This document shows positions 18,665 through 30,620 of a DNA stretch of 64,000 nt, one piece after another. Origin of the DNA: Lacticaseibacillus thailandensis DSM 22698 = JCM 13996 (lineage in GTDB: Bacteria; Bacillota; Bacilli; Lactobacillales; Lactobacillaceae); NCBI RefSeq assembly GCF_001312865.1, contig NZ_BBER01000001.1:62001-126000 (forward strand), given 5' to 3'. A program made the position numbers and the translations under genes. Numbering within the stretch: the stretch's first letter is position 1; every line of letters begins with the position of its first letter. The notes beneath the pieces were generated by a model. That model had not been told where the DNA came from, did not search any database, and saw only the letters and a program-made list of their open reading frames with translations.

Positions 18665-20213
18665 TCATTCGTCAGTGCGGTGCGCTAAGCGCGCGGCCTT
18701 GGCGTTGGCTAATTCGTTGATGCGGCCCAATAGGTTGAGGAGTGTGGTGTCCTCAGACTGGTTGCTCCAGTGGATAATCGTGGGTTCCGGGTCCAACTTA
18801 CCCGCGCCCAGATGGAGCAGGTTGTAGACCTTGTCATAGTTGTCAATTGAGCAGAGGATGACGTCGGGTGCCACCGAGCTATCCTGAGGTAAGACGTTGA
18901 TGACGGCAAAGCTGTTGAGGAAGCCAACGATGTCTTTGTTGAGAAAGGATTCACCCTCCAGCTCCAGCCGAATATTCAGCGGCTCGATGGTCTTAAACAG
19001 TGGTAGCACGGGGGTGAGCGTCGTAAACAGCGCCAGCTCGATGTCGTCCACCAGCCGTGTAAAGATGTGCTCGGGTGCATCTTTTGGGATGGTCGTGATG
19101 CATTGATGAATGGCCGTCATCAGCGGCTGGTAATGCTGCATCTGTTCCTGGGTGTCACCGAAGTCTGCCGCCTTGACGAAGGTACGACCGAGCACGTAGT
19201 AGTTCAGCATGACTTTGAACATGTTGGTCGCGACTACCTGGTTGGCCAAAAAGATGTTCTGGTCACGCGCGTTCAGCAGGTCTGCAATACACTGACGTAG
19301 GCGGTGGACCATGCTGGCTACGGGGTTGGGAAAGCTGTCTAGGTATTGGCAGAACTCATGGTTGATGGCACGGTTGTCTGTGGACAGCGTCGGTAGGTTG
19401 ATCCAGAAAAAGTAGACCGTGAGCCGCGCCCGCCGCACCTCATCTTCCGACAGCCCCGGGAAAATTGTGTGGTAATGTTCATGGTGGGCAGGGGTTCCCG
19501 CCGGCTAAAGATGCTGATCAACCGCGGATTGATGCGGTTCACGTGGCCCTGGCGAATCCGCAAGGCCACCACCGCGATGTCGATGAGGGCGCGACGGGTG
19601 GGCACGGTATGCGCCGGTAAACCAGCACCAGGGGTATCGGAATTGATGGCGGTATACATGGCCATGGTCTCATCCGCAGAAGGATTGGTGAACGGCCACG
19701 TGCCGCCACGGTACCCCTGACTAAAAAAACTCGTGGAGCATAAATAGAATCCGCAATTCGTCACCCGCCATGGTGCCATCAACCGGGTCGATATCGATGT
19801 TGTAAGTCTGTAAGTACTTCCGAAATGGCGTGATCAGTCGGCGCAGGGTACGAATAGTGATCCCATGCTGCGCGCAGAATGCCGTGCTATCAATCCCATC
19901 ATGGATGAATAAAGTGCTAAAGTACTGAAAACTCGTCGATTTGGTCAGGAGGAATGCTTGGTACTGTTCAACGTCCACGTCGGCCGCCATAATGGCAAAT
20001 TCAGGTTCCTTGTCGCTTGCAGGGTGCATCCCGGTTAGCGTCATGAGGTCATTCAGGACGGAACGGAAGGCCTTGTACGTCTGGGCATAACCCATGCCAA
20101 CGATGCGACTAAGTTTGTTGACGGTGAAGTTAGCCGCATTAAAAGACTTAATGATTTTGAACAGGCGGAAGCTTTGCTCACTCTGTTTATTAAAAAAAAT
20201 AATCTCTAAACAT
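18665..20213 (-). CDS. Mga-like transcriptional regulator, three indels
   Basis: About 515 residues after repair, the size of Mga/AtxA-type regulators. The N-terminal part carries helix-turn-helix segments (FNAANFTVNKLSRIVGMGYAQTYKAF, then DSTAFCAQHGITIRTLRRLITPFRKYL), followed by a long PRD-like middle and C-terminal region. ATG 20213 has AGGAGGG upstream. Breaks: A8 for seven at 20192-20199, A7 for six at 19723-19729, and one base missing at 19483-19484 (HEHYHTIFPGLSEDE restored). It is divergent from recX. Targets are unknown; such proteins often control surface genes, and a polysaccharide cluster lies 10 kb away. Confidence 0.8.
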
Positions 20214-20291
20214 GGGGCATCCCTCCTGTATCAGTATTCACAGTTATTGTAACATTGGCATTGTTATCAGTAAAAAGGTTGGTGGATAAAA

Positions 20292-21093
20292 ATGGCAGTT
20301 ATTACGGCGGTTACACCGCAAAAGCGGCGCGGGTACTATAACATTTTTGTGGATGGTCACTTCGCGTTGGGTGTCAGTGAAGACACCCTGGTGCGGTTCC
20401 GGTTAGTCAAAGGCGCGGAGCTGGATGCCGACCAAATGGCACACGTGCAGTCCGAGAACGCGTTGTCCCGGGCTATGGCGGTGGCATTTACGTATTTGAA
20501 CCATCAGGCCCGCACTGCGCGCGAGGTGCACGACCGCCTGGCCGACGAGGATATCCCGGAAGATGCGATCGCGACGGTGCTGACGCGTCTGCAGGACCGG
20601 GGCTACATTGATGATGCTAAGTATGCCCAGTATTTTGCTGACGATAACGTCACGATGGGTGACCGTGGTCCCCGTCAACTAGCCCACCGGCTACGCCAAA
20701 AGGGCATTAGTGCCGCGGTGGTTGAGCGCGTGGTGGCTGATTATACACCGGAGCAGCGACTGGCCGTGGGTACCGTGTAGCCCAGCGGGTGGTGCGGCAC
20801 GGAACGCGGAAGTCCCACGTGGCGCTCGTGCGGAGCCTGAAAACAACTTTGATGCAAAAAGGCTTTGACAGCGATGATATTGACCAAATTGTTGCCGCCG
20901 CGGTACCGGCGGTCGACGAAGAACAGGAAACTGATTTGTTGGTGGTTGCGGCACGGAAAGCCTGGCGGCAAAAGCACCGTTATGCGGGTCGGGAGCGGCG
21001 GATGAAGGTCAAGCAGGCGTTGGTACGCAAGGCTTCCAGTATGACGCGATTGATGCCGTCTTGGATGACCTGGAGACGGATGACGACGAGTAG
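20292..21093 (+). CDS. recX: Regulatory protein RecX, two indels
   Basis: Modulates RecA filaments in recombination and SOS. 267 residues after repair, the Lactobacillus length. The three-helix repeats are visible: AMAVAFTYLNHQARTAREVHDRL, ATVLTRLQDRGYIDDAKYAQYF, GPRQLAHRLRQKGI. One C is missing at 20773-20774 (GTACCGT for GTACCCGT) and one G at 21031-21032, which restores GFQYDAIDAVLDDLETDDDE. recA is not adjacent. Confidence 0.9.
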
Positions 21094-21205
21094 TTCCCGG
21101 CTAATTACCCACAGCGCGCGAAATTTGGTACAATTTACCTTGACGTAATTGCACGTAGGCCACCCGGGTAGAGTGGCTTAATTAGATAGAAAGTAGGTTA
21201 ACCCA

Positions 21206-21742
21206 ATGCAGATTCCCAAGGAGGGTGACTACGTAGCCATCAAGAGCTACAAACATGATGGTAGTTTACACCGGACGTGGCGTGACACGATGGTACTGAA
21301 AACCAGTGATGATGCCATCATTGGGTGTAATGATCATACTCTGGTGACGGAGAGTGATGGCCGGCGCTGGGTAACGCGCGAACCCGCCGTGTTGTTTTTC
21401 CATCGGCACTTTTGGTTCAACGTGATTGCGATGATTCGCGATAACGGGGTGAGCTATTACTGCAACCTGGCGTCACCGATGACGATCGACCAGGAAGCCC
21501 TGAAGTACATTGATTATGACCTAGACGTGAAGGTGTTCCCAGATGGTGATAAGCGGCTGCTGGATGTGGACGAGTACGAGGCGCACAGCAAACAGTGGCA
21601 CTATCCGCAGACCACCGACCGGATCTTGAAGGCCAACGTGAACACGTTGGTGGACTGGATTGACCACGGTAAGGGTCCCTTTTCCCAGGCATACATCGAT
21701 TTGTGGTACGAGCGGTACCAGCAACTATCACATCGCGTTTAG
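21206..21742 (+). CDS. DUF402 nucleoside tri-/diphosphate phosphatase
   Basis: 178 residues, intact, of the YgaC/Ntdp type: [21 protein letters not shown] at the start, [22 protein letters not shown], and a conserved acidic DYDLDVKV motif used for metal binding. The family hydrolyses nucleoside tri- and diphosphates. It follows recX by about 110 bases, an order often seen in lactobacilli. The binding site is weak (AGGTTAA). Confidence 0.85.
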   Translation: MQIPKEGDYVAIKSYKHDGSLHRTWRDTMVLKTSDDAIIGCNDHTLVTESDGRRWVTREPAVLFFHRHFWFNVIAMIRDNGVSYYCNLASPMTIDQEALKYIDYDLDVKVFPDGDKRLLDVDEYEAHSKQWHYPQTTDRILKANVNTLVDWIDHGKGPFSQAYIDLWYERYQQLSHRV

Positions 21743-21833
21743 TGCTGGTGGGACGCACGCTTACGTGTGCGCACCGGCATCAATGGTGTGCTACACTAGC
21801 AGTGCGAAGTAAAGAGTATGTGGGGGCACATTG

Positions 21834-22352
21834 ATGAAAGAATTTTTAACGATCCCAGCGCAACGGCTGGTAGGACGGGTGTTTACCGAGTCCTCTGCCG
21901 ATGAAAATGGTAGTTTTGCGTCTGCCTGGGATGAATTTACTGAGGCAGGGCACTTTAAGGCCCTCGACCCGCTAGCCGACGTGCCTAACCGTACCAGTGT
22001 GATTGTCTTTTCGCCGTACGGGTCGTTGCAGTATTGGCTTGGTAGCATCTTACCCGTGGCGGTGAACGTACCCAACGGTTTTCAAGTGTTGAACTTGCCG
22101 GCGGCCACTGGTGCCGTAGTGGACAAGCAGGTACGAAGCATGATGACCGACTTGCCTTTAGGCATTGCCTACAATCAGGGATTGGCGGCGTTGCAACAGG
22201 CTGGATTCCAGCTACCCGCACACATTGGGCAGACCGACACGCCGTATTACATGGAACGCTACAACCTGAACCAAGACGGTGTGGCCAAACAAGTTGAGTA
22301 CACGGTGTACGCTCGGGCTGACCAGCTTGGCGGGTTTGACGATATTGAGTAA
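21834..22352 (+). CDS. Hypothetical protein
   Basis: 172 residues, intact. MKEFLTIPAQRLVGRVFTESSADENG... alternates strand-like and helical stretches and ends YTVYARADQLGGFDDIE. The order resembles GyrI-like/effector-binding proteins but I cannot confirm it. GGGGG at 21822-21826 favours ATG 21834 over TTG 21831. A terminator follows. Confidence 0.7.
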   Translation: MKEFLTIPAQRLVGRVFTESSADENGSFASAWDEFTEAGHFKALDPLADVPNRTSVIVFSPYGSLQYWLGSILPVAVNVPNGFQVLNLPAATGAVVDKQVRSMMTDLPLGIAYNQGLAALQQAGFQLPAHIGQTDTPYYMERYNLNQDGVAKQVEYTVYARADQLGGFDDIE

Positions 22353-22373
22353 TGAGTGGTAGCGACGATAAGT

Positions 22374-22416
22374 GTACAAAAACCGGTGGGTCCAAGCAGG
22401 ACGCCGGTTTTTGTGC
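22374..22416 (+). terminator. Terminator after the 21834 gene
   Basis: GTACAAAAACCGG pairs with CCGGTTTTTGTGC; T5 is within the 3' arm. Confidence 0.75.
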
Positions 22417-22450
22417 ACTCAGGGGTGTTGCTGAGGCGTTTATAAATTGA

Positions 22451-23492
<1,042 letters not shown>

Positions 23493-23525
23493 GTGACGTG
23501 CAACTAGCAGTGCCGAATATACAAA

Positions 23526-23570
23526 CATGGACCAGCAACCACTCCGTATGGGGATGGTTGCTGGTCCATG
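23526..23570. terminator. 16-bp perfect hairpin between convergent genes
   Basis: CATGGACCAGCAACCA pairs with TGGTTGCTGGTCCATG around a 13-base loop. No T run follows on either side, so it may be a bidirectional end structure rather than a classical terminator. Confidence 0.65.
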
Positions 23571-23615
23571 ATGAGTAGGTGTGCACACTACTGGTTGGGG
23601 TTATTTGCCAGCAGC

Positions 23616-24053
23616 TTACAGGTCGAGGTACATTTCGCGGTGGCGAATTCCGGCGTCCAGAAATTCCGGCCGGTCGGCGAAACTGTAACCTAGGGCGCTG
23701 TAGAAACCGGTCGCGTGGACTTGCGCGTCAAGGCGCAGTTGTTTGATGCCGTTGGCCTGCGCGTAATCCCGGGCGGCGTTCATAATCACGCGGCCGAGGC
23801 CCGTGCCCCGCGCGGCTTTGCGCACAGCCACCCGCTGCACGTGGAGTCCGTAGTCGGCGGGTAAGAGGCGCAGGGTTGCAACGGGCTGGTCCTGATCATC
23901 ATAAGCCACGATGTAGAGGCACCGGCCCTCATCGGCGTCGACTTCCAGGTCGGACGGTACGTGCTGTTCCTGCACGAAAACTTCCTGACGAATTTTAACC
24001 GAGTCGCGGTGTATGTTACTGTTCAAGTCCGCGGTATACTTAATGTTAGTCAT
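23616..24053 (-). CDS. GNAT family N-acetyltransferase (ElaA/YjcF-like)
   Basis: 145 residues, intact. RQEVFVQEQHVPSDLEVDADE at the N-terminus is typical of this subgroup. The acetyl-CoA site is VQRVAVRKAARGTGLGRVIM (motif A, R/QxxGxG/A type). A strong GCAGGAGG site precedes ATG 24053. The acceptor substrate is unknown. Confidence 0.88.
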   Translation of the reverse strand: MTNIKYTADLNSNIHRDSVKIRQEVFVQEQHVPSDLEVDADEGRCLYIVAYDDQDQPVATLRLLPADYGLHVQRVAVRKAARGTGLGRVIMNAARDYAQANGIKQLRLDAQVHATGFYSALGYSFADRPEFLDAGIRHREMYLDL

Positions 24054-24162
24054 GGTGATACCTCCTGCAAAAACGGTGTTACGGATACTCTAGCAACCAA
24101 TGCCGGTAAAAGCAAGGTTGATGCTTGATGTAAATGGATTAATGAGAATGTGAGGTTGCACA

Positions 24163-24931
24163 ATGATCGATGTACATAGTCACTTGCTACCAGGAATTGA
24201 TGATGGCTCCGAGAGCATGGCAGTTTCGCTGTCGCTGGCGCAGGACGCCGTCCGTGACGGCATTACCCATGCGCTGATGACACCCCACCACATGAACGGC
24301 CGTTTTACTAACCATCCGGCTGACGTGATTCGCTTGACCGACGAGTTTCAGGCGGAGTTGGATCAGCACGGCATCCCGCTGACGGTCTTTCCTTGCCAGG
24401 AGGTGCGGATTAACGGCGATTTGTTGGCCGCTTGGGATAATCACGACCTCATGACTACCGATGAGGGTGGGCACTACATGCTGCTGGAATTCCCGCACGA
24501 CGCGGTACCGGCTTTTACCGACGACGTGGTCTTTCAGCTGGAGCAGCGCGGCGTGACGCCCGTCTTTGTTCACCCTGAACGGAATGAGGACATGATGGCG
24601 CACCCCGACAAATTATTTGCCCTGATCCAAAAGGGGGCCTACGCGCAGGTGACGGCCAGTTCCTACGTAGGTACCTTTGGCAAAAAAAGTACAGCGATTT
24701 GCTGAGGACATTATTGATCACGGCTTAGCGCACATGTTGGCGTCGGACGCGCACCACATTAAGAATCGCGATTACGAGATGAGTGCGGCCTTCAAGAAGT
24801 TAATTGCCACCTATGGTAATGACGCTGCCAAGCAGTTCGATGATAATGCCAAAGCCATCGTTAATGGTGATCCGGTGCACCGGGTGGCGGAAACGCCAAT
24901 TAAGAAAAAGCGGTTTTTTGCGGCGTACTAG
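24163..24931 (+). CDS. cpsB: CpsB/Wzb-type protein-tyrosine phosphatase (PHP domain), frameshifted at A7
   Basis: Manganese-dependent phosphatase of the polymerase-and-histidinol-phosphatase fold that dephosphorylates polysaccharide tyrosine kinases. 255 residues after repair. Metal-binding motifs: DVHSHLLPGIDDG at residue 3, MTPHH, PVFVHPERN and LASDAHH. One extra A at 24682-24688 breaks GKKVQRFAEDII. The normal partner kinase (CpsD/Wze) is not in the window, while a Wzz-like protein lies at 30621. Confidence 0.88.
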
Positions 24932-25000
24932 TTAGTGACTACCAGCAGTTTTGCCGTTGATTAAGGGTGCTAAGCCATCAATATCAATGCAGCAACTAGT

Positions 25001-25046
25001 GTGGGCCAGTGGTGCCACCCCGTTTCAGGGTAGCCACTGGCCCGCG
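25001..25046 (+). terminator. Hairpin after cpsB
   Basis: GGGCCAGTGG pairs perfectly with CCACTGGCCC over a 20-base loop. The tail is GCGTTGCGTT, so termination strength is uncertain. Confidence 0.55.
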
Positions 25047-25227
25047 TTGCGTTATTGGCAACAAGGACAAAGCCTGGAACCGTTTTCTTTTAACCCCTGA
25101 TTGAGCCGGAATTTTCTGTTAAGGTGGTATACCTCGGGAATAACAGGGTGTAAAATTCAATTATAAAGTGTGCGAGTGTATCACGGGTTGGTTTTAGTGA
25201 CGTTCGTGCGAGCGGGGGTAAAGGTTC

Positions 25228-26348
25228 ATGCGCAAATGGGTGCAATACATCATGGGGGGTATCGCCGCGTTGGCGGTGGCCACGGTTCTGGGTGGCTGTG
25301 GTCACTCGCGGTCAACACAGCCGACAGCTAAACGGGTCGACGCGACGGTGCTCAGGTTGGATCGGGCGGTTGATGGACTCTTTAGCAACGATCAACATAA
25401 TCTACCGGCAGCAAAGTTAAGCGGCCAGCAGATCAAGGCCGCGCGTAAGTTGTACAACCAGGCCGTGGCGCGTGGCGGCAAGCTGACCAACACGGACGTG
25501 CGCTTGGTGAATAAAGCCGACCGGAACATTAGCAAGGCTAAGCAATTTTACGCGGTTACAAGTGGGCTGCACGAGGCGCTTGGTGCTAGCAAGGTCATCG
25601 TCCCCGATTATAACGAGACGGACTTGCTAGCAGCTTGGAATGATGTGTCCACCTACAGCGTCTTTGTGGCTAAGTACGGTGAACAAGTCAAATTAGTTAA
25701 ACAAGAGGTGGCGGCGGTCAAACTCGTGCAGAAACTGTATGACGGTACCGTCGGGGACGTGACCAATAAGAACGGTACGGAGATGAAAAACTACTCCGTG
25801 AAGACCAACGTGACGGCAGCGGCTGTCACGGCAGCCAAAAAAAAGCCGTGGCGGCAGTGCAGGTGTCTGCCTTCCGCACGCATTATATGAAGTACGTCGA
25901 CGCAGCACAGGCTGTGCTTGATGCGCAAGCGGCGTCGAGCAGTAGCGCAGCAGCTGACAGTAGTAGTGCCAGTGCTTCGAGCACGCCGGATGCTGAAAGT
26001 AGCAGCGCGGATACTGATGATAACGGTAATACCAATGCGAACAGCTCGTCCGATACCAATACCAGTGGCGGTAGCAGCAATTCCGGCTATAGTTCGGGTT
26101 ATAACTCAGGGTACGGTTCCGGTTATGGTTACTACTATGGCTCTGGTAACAGTGGTAGTAATGGCGGTGCAAGCGGCGGTGCTACCGGTAGCGAAAGTGA
26201 ACAGGGCGGCTCCACCAGTAGCAACGGTGGTAGCAGTGATAACGGTAGTGGCCACGATGAAGGGGGCAATACCTCTGGTGCTAGCGACAGCAGTAGTTCG
26301 TCCAGCGACGATACCCAGTACACTGGTAACTGGAGTGGCGGCATTTAG
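25228..26348 (+). CDS. Secreted lipoprotein with low-complexity Ser/Gly/Tyr tail, frameshifted at A8
   Basis: 372 residues after repair. A lipoprotein signal peptide ends in VLGGC (lipobox Cys near residue 24), so it is anchored to the outer face of the membrane. A helical domain (about 35-230) precedes a tail rich in S, A, D and N and then a run of SGY repeats (GYSSGYNSGYGSGYGYYYG). The A8 run at 25837-25844 should hold six A (AKKAVAAVQVSAFR). I recognise no family. The tail could span the wall or bind surfaces. Its own terminator follows. Confidence 0.72.
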
Positions 26349-26364
26349 GCAAAGGGATAATGAT

Positions 26365-26396
26365 AGCGTCCGGCAAAGTGCCGGGCGCTTTTGTTT
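26365..26396 (+). terminator. Terminator of the 25228 lipoprotein gene
   Basis: GCGTCCGGCA/TGCCGGGCGC stem with AAG loop, then TTTTGTTT. Confidence 0.88.
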
Positions 26397-26570
26397 GTCT
26401 ACGTGGGACGCATGCCGGCCGGGTCCGGTTGTAGGCAGAGCATAAGCCGACGGTTGGGTTGGTGCCGGTATTCAGAGGTAGGTGCCAGACCATGGTTGAG
26501 GAATACTGGTGGGCCAATACCTTCGCCCGGATTTAGTTAAGCATACCGTTTGCTAGACTTGTGGTCGTAC

Positions 26571-26603
26571 AAAAAGAGGGCCCACCAAATTTGGCGGGTC
26601 CTC
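26571..26603 (-). terminator. Terminator of the LCP gene (minus strand)
   Basis: GAGGACCCGCCAAA pairs with TTTGGTGGGCCCTC (two mismatches) and ends in T5 on the minus strand. Confidence 0.88.
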
Positions 26604-26619
26604 AACGTGGAGGCAATAT

Positions 26620-27514
26620 TTACTTAGCATTCAAGGCGTCTTCAATCTCGTTGTGAACGCGGTTGATTTCGCTGTTACTCATGACTTCAAAGGATTGACC
26701 ATTGATCATCGCGCTGCTGCCCTGCATCTGGTCGGAACTAATGTTACCAATGGCACCCTTGTACTTGGTGGCCAGGTTTTTTAGTGAGGACAGGGAGATG
26801 TTGGTACGGACGTTGTCCGAAACGGCGTCAAGGAAGCTGGTATTCAACAGGCTCGTTGGCTTATTCTTGGCCTTCTGCAGAATGGCTTTGACGATCAGTT
26901 GCTGGCGTAATTGCCGCCCGTAGTCACCGCGAGGATCTTCGTGCCGCATCCGGGAGAATTCGAGCGCCCGGGCACCGTCCATATTGTAGGTCTGACCTTT
27001 GGTGTACGTATAACCACCTTCAGAGAAACTGATTGGTGAGGTAACGGTCACACCACCAACCGCGTTGACCAGTTTCTTCAGGCCACCCATATTGACCAAT
27101 AGGTAACCGTCCAGCTTGATGTTTAGTAATTTTTCCACGGCCGCAATGGCGGTGTCAGAACTACCATAGGCATACGCGGCGTTCAACTTAATGGTGGCCC
27201 CTTCAAACTGAATTTTGGTGTCGCGGGCAATGGAGACCATCGTGGTTTTTTTCGGTCTTCGGGTTCACCACCATTACCATAATGGTATCGGTCCGCCCTT
27301 TATAAGAACGGCCCAGTGCCCCGGTATCGGTGCCTAGCATCAAGTACGCAACCGATTTGGATGCCCGCGTCTTGTTGTCTGACGTGACGCTAGTCTTCCG
27401 GTTGTATGAGTACACCGAACTCGTTGTATGGTGAATTTTGTAGTAACCGTAACCACCTACACACACCGCGGCGGCAACAATAATGCCGCAAATCCAGAGA
27501 ATGATTTTCTTCAT
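26620..27514 (-). CDS. LytR-CpsA-Psr (LCP) family glycopolymer ligase, frameshifted at a 7-base run
   Basis: Transfers undecaprenyl-linked polymers to peptidoglycan; also annotated as a cell-envelope attenuator. 297 residues after repair: one N-terminal transmembrane helix (IILWICGIIVAAAVCVGGYGY), then the LCP domain with LMLGTDTGAL, RTDTIMVM, SIARDT, NAAYAYG, VNMGGLKKLVNAVGGV and EFSRMRHEDPRGDYGRQLRQQ, the conserved Arg/Asp residues that bind pyrophosphate. One base too many at 27246-27252 (NPKTEKTTMVSIARDT restored). It is divergent from the AI-2E gene and about 3 kb from the polysaccharide operon it may serve. Confidence 0.9.
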
Positions 27515-27570
27515 ACTAAATAGTAACCTCTACCCTCAATATAATATGTATCCATTGTTAATCAATTGAC

Positions 27571-27601
27571 ATTATACCTTAGTGTGACCAAAGTTGGTCA
27601 A
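27571..27601 (-). promoter_or_regulatory. Candidate LCP promoter with overlapping palindrome
   Basis: On the minus strand TTGACC and TATAAT are 19 bases apart. The palindrome TGACCAA-AG-TTGGTCA (27585-27600) covers the spacer and -35 region, a plausible operator. The intergenic stretch 27515-27860 holds this and the forward promoter, and nothing else I can support. Confidence 0.42.
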
Positions 27602-27771
27602 GGTCGGGTAAAAAGCTAAATTTCCTTAAACTTAATTAGTTGTCGCCGCGGGCATTTTAGTCGCCAGTGAGTGGGGAAGAGCCGCAAGGTGGGGCTTTAT
27701 TGAGCCTATAGCGGCAAAACTGGGGGAACGCTTGGTTGTGTCGTCGTAATCTGTTCGTAAAGCGCGTCCTA

Positions 27772-27800
27772 TTGGTGCTCACGCCGCTTTCTGGTATGAT
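27772..27800 (+). promoter_or_regulatory. Candidate promoter of the AI-2E/prfC unit
   Basis: TTGGTG (27772-27777), 17 bases, TATGAT (27795-27800), 60 bases before the GTG start. Confidence 0.55.
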
Positions 27801-27860
27801 TAACCTTGGTATTTCTGGAAACTGCTTTGCAGTTAGCCAGCTGGAGGGGAGGAAACGCCC

Positions 27861-29010
27861 GTGTTTGAACGTTTACGGCGGTCGAAGTTGATGTTCTGGT
27901 CCGTTGAGGCATTGATCATTGTGCTGATTGTGGTGGGGCTCAGCTCGGTTTCGTTTATCTTTCAACCGGTTGCGACCTTTTTGTCCATTTGGTTAATTCC
28001 GCTGGTCTCCGCGCTGTTTTTGTACTACATGTTCCATCCGTTTGTTAAAATGATGGAACGGATGAAGGTTCCACACGGCGTGGCCCTCACCATCCTCATG
28101 GTGGTGCTTGCTGGACTGCTGTACTTGATCGTAGTTTGGGCGGTGCCAGCGATGTTGCGGCAGTTGGCCCGCTTAGTATTGGCACTACCAACGATGGTTC
28201 AGGACTTACAGCAGTTACTGGCTAAGGCGTCGCACTTTACTTGGTATCAGGACCTGCACCTAGACGATGCCATGGGTCACATCAATGCCACTAAGATCAC
28301 CACCGGCATTTTGAAGGCCACCACGGCGGGCCTGCCTGATTTTCTGGGTTCAGCCGTGGGAACCATTTTTTTTCGGTCATCACTGTACCGATCATCTTCT
28401 TCTACATGTTGAAGGATGGTCATAAGTTCGTACCAGCAGTGCAGCGGCTTTTCCCTAACAGGTCAGTGACGAGGTGGGGGAAGTTTTCAAGCGGTTAAAC
28501 AGTACGCTGTCGCATTACATTGCTGGTCAGGCGCTCGAGTGCATCTTTGTGGGCGTGATGACGGGTTTAGGTTACTGGCTGATTGGTCAGCCGTACACCT
28601 TGCTGTTGGCCATCGTGGCTGGAGTGGTGACGATGGTACCGTACTTGGGCCCATACATTGGCATCATTCCCGCACTGCTCGTGGCCGTGAACATGGGTTG
28701 GGGCCATATATTGGCTATCGTGTTGGTCGTCATCGTAGTGCACGTGATCGATGGTAATTTTATCTATCCCAACATCATTGGCCGGTCGCTGGATATTCAT
28801 CCCGTGACTATCATCATTGTGTTGTTGCTGGCCAGCCACCTTTACGGGTTATTGGGCACCATCCTGTCAATCCCATTGTACGCGGTGGCCAAGAACGTGG
28901 TGGTTTACCTGTGGCAGCTGTTGCAGTTGCGCCGGCGGGAACGCATCGTGCAGGGCACTCCCGAAGCGGACAGTTTGAGTGTAAGCAAAGAAGAAAAGGA
29001 ACATAAATAA
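27861..29010 (+). CDS. AI-2E family transporter (PerM-like), two indels
   Basis: Polytopic membrane protein of 382 residues after repair. Family features: N-terminal helices, FHPFVKMMERMKVPHGVA, the YMLKDGHKF motif, and conserved PYLGPYIGIIPALLVA with IGRSLDIHPVTIIIVLLLASHLYG near the end. The substrate is uncertain; relatives act as exporters or Na+/H+ antiporters. Breaks: T8 at 28366-28373 for six, and one C missing near 28459 (PNQVSDEVGE). GTG start with GGAGGGGAGG ahead. prfC begins 3 bases after its stop. Confidence 0.85.
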
Positions 29011-29013
29011 GTA

Positions 29014-30589
29014 ATGAAACAATCAGAACTGGAACAGGCGGTGGCTAAGCGCCGGACCTTTGCCATTATCTCCCACCCGATGCTGGGAAGACGACGATTA
29101 CGGAGCAACTCCTCCTTTTTGGTGGGGTGATTCGTGAAGCCGGCACGGTGAAGGGACGGAAGTCGAGCCACTTTGCTAAGTCGGACTGGATGGCGATTGA
29201 AAAGCAGCGGGGGATCTCCGTGACGAGTTCCGTGATGCAGTTTGACTATCAAGGCAAGCGCATTAATATTTTGGACACCCCCGGGCATGAAGATTTCTCC
29301 GAAGATACATACCGTACCCTGATGGCGGTGGACGCTGCGTCATGGTTATCGATAGCGCCAAGGGGATCGAAGCCCAGACCAAGAAGCTATTCAAAGTGGT
29401 GAAGGATCGGGGTATCCCCATTTTTACCTTTATGAACAAGTTGGACCGGGATGGCCGGGAACCGCTGGACCTCATTGCTGAGTTGGAAGATTTGCTGGGC
29501 ATCGAGGGTTACGCGATGAACTGGCCGATGGGGTCCGGCAAGACCCTGTTAGGCCTATACGACCGCGTTAATCACCGCGTCGAGCGCTACCGTCCGGCCT
29601 CACCGGCGGAGCGCTTTGTGGCGCTAGATGACGCGGGACGGTTGCCCGCGGATGATCCAATCGCGCAAGAAGCAACGTACCGGTCCACGCTGGATGAGAT
29701 TGAGCTACTGGATGATGCGGGCAACCAGTTTGATGTTGACAAGATTGCACGCGGTGACCAGACACCCGTATTCTTCGGCAGTGCCCTAACCAACTTTGGC
29801 GTAGAGACGTTCCTGAACAGCTTTGTGCAATACGCCCCGGCGCCAACGGCCAAGAAGACCGTGGATGGCACGGAGGTGGAGCCAACCAACAACCAGTTCA
29901 GCGGCTTCGTTTTCAAGATCCAGGCCAACATGAATCCCAACCACCGGGATCGCATCGCCTTTGTGCGGATTGTCTCCGGTGAGTTCACCAAGGGCATGGA
30001 CGTGACCTTGCAACGGACTGGCAAAACGATCCGGCTGAATAACTCAACCGAGTTTATGGCAGCTGAACGCGAAACTGTCACTGAGGCGGTCGCGGGCGAC
30101 ATCGTGGGGCTGTACGATACCGGTAATTTCCAAATTGGTGACACCATTTATGCCGGGAAGCACGGGGTGGCATTTGAGCCACTGCCGCAGTTCACCCCGG
30201 AAATCTTCATGAAGGTCACGCCGAAAAACGTGATGAAACAGAAGAGCTTCCACAAGGGGATGCAACAGCTGGTGCAAGAAGGTGCCGTGCAGCTGTACCG
30301 GACGTATTCAACCAACGAGTACATTCTTGGTGCTGTCGGCCAGCTGCAGTTTGAGGTGTTCAAGTTCCGGATGCAAAACGAATACAATTCGGAAGTGGAA
30401 ATGACACCGATGGGTAACCGGACGGCCCGTTGGATCGATCCGGACCAGTTGGACGAGAAGATGAGTTCGTCACGGAACCTGCTGGTGAAGGATGTACACG
30501 GCGACCCGCTGCTTTTGTTTGAGAACGCCTTTGCGGAGCGCTGGTTCCACGATAAGTATCCGGACGTGAAGTTGACGAGTAAGTTGTAG
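29014..30589 (+). CDS. prfC: Peptide chain release factor 3, two single-base losses
   Basis: GTPase that recycles RF1/RF2 from terminating ribosomes. 525 residues after repair, the family length. G1 [13 protein letters not shown]2 [10 protein letters not shown]3 DTPGHEDF, G4 NKLD, then the EF-G-like domains. One G is missing near 29079 (destroying the P-loop as read) and one near 29339 ([20 protein letters not shown]). Both are in GTPase motifs, which argues for sequence error. The next gene, the Wzz-like one, follows after only 31 bases without a terminator. Confidence 0.93.
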
Positions 30590-30620
30590 CCAAGATAATA
30601 AAACGGGGTTATGTAGATTC

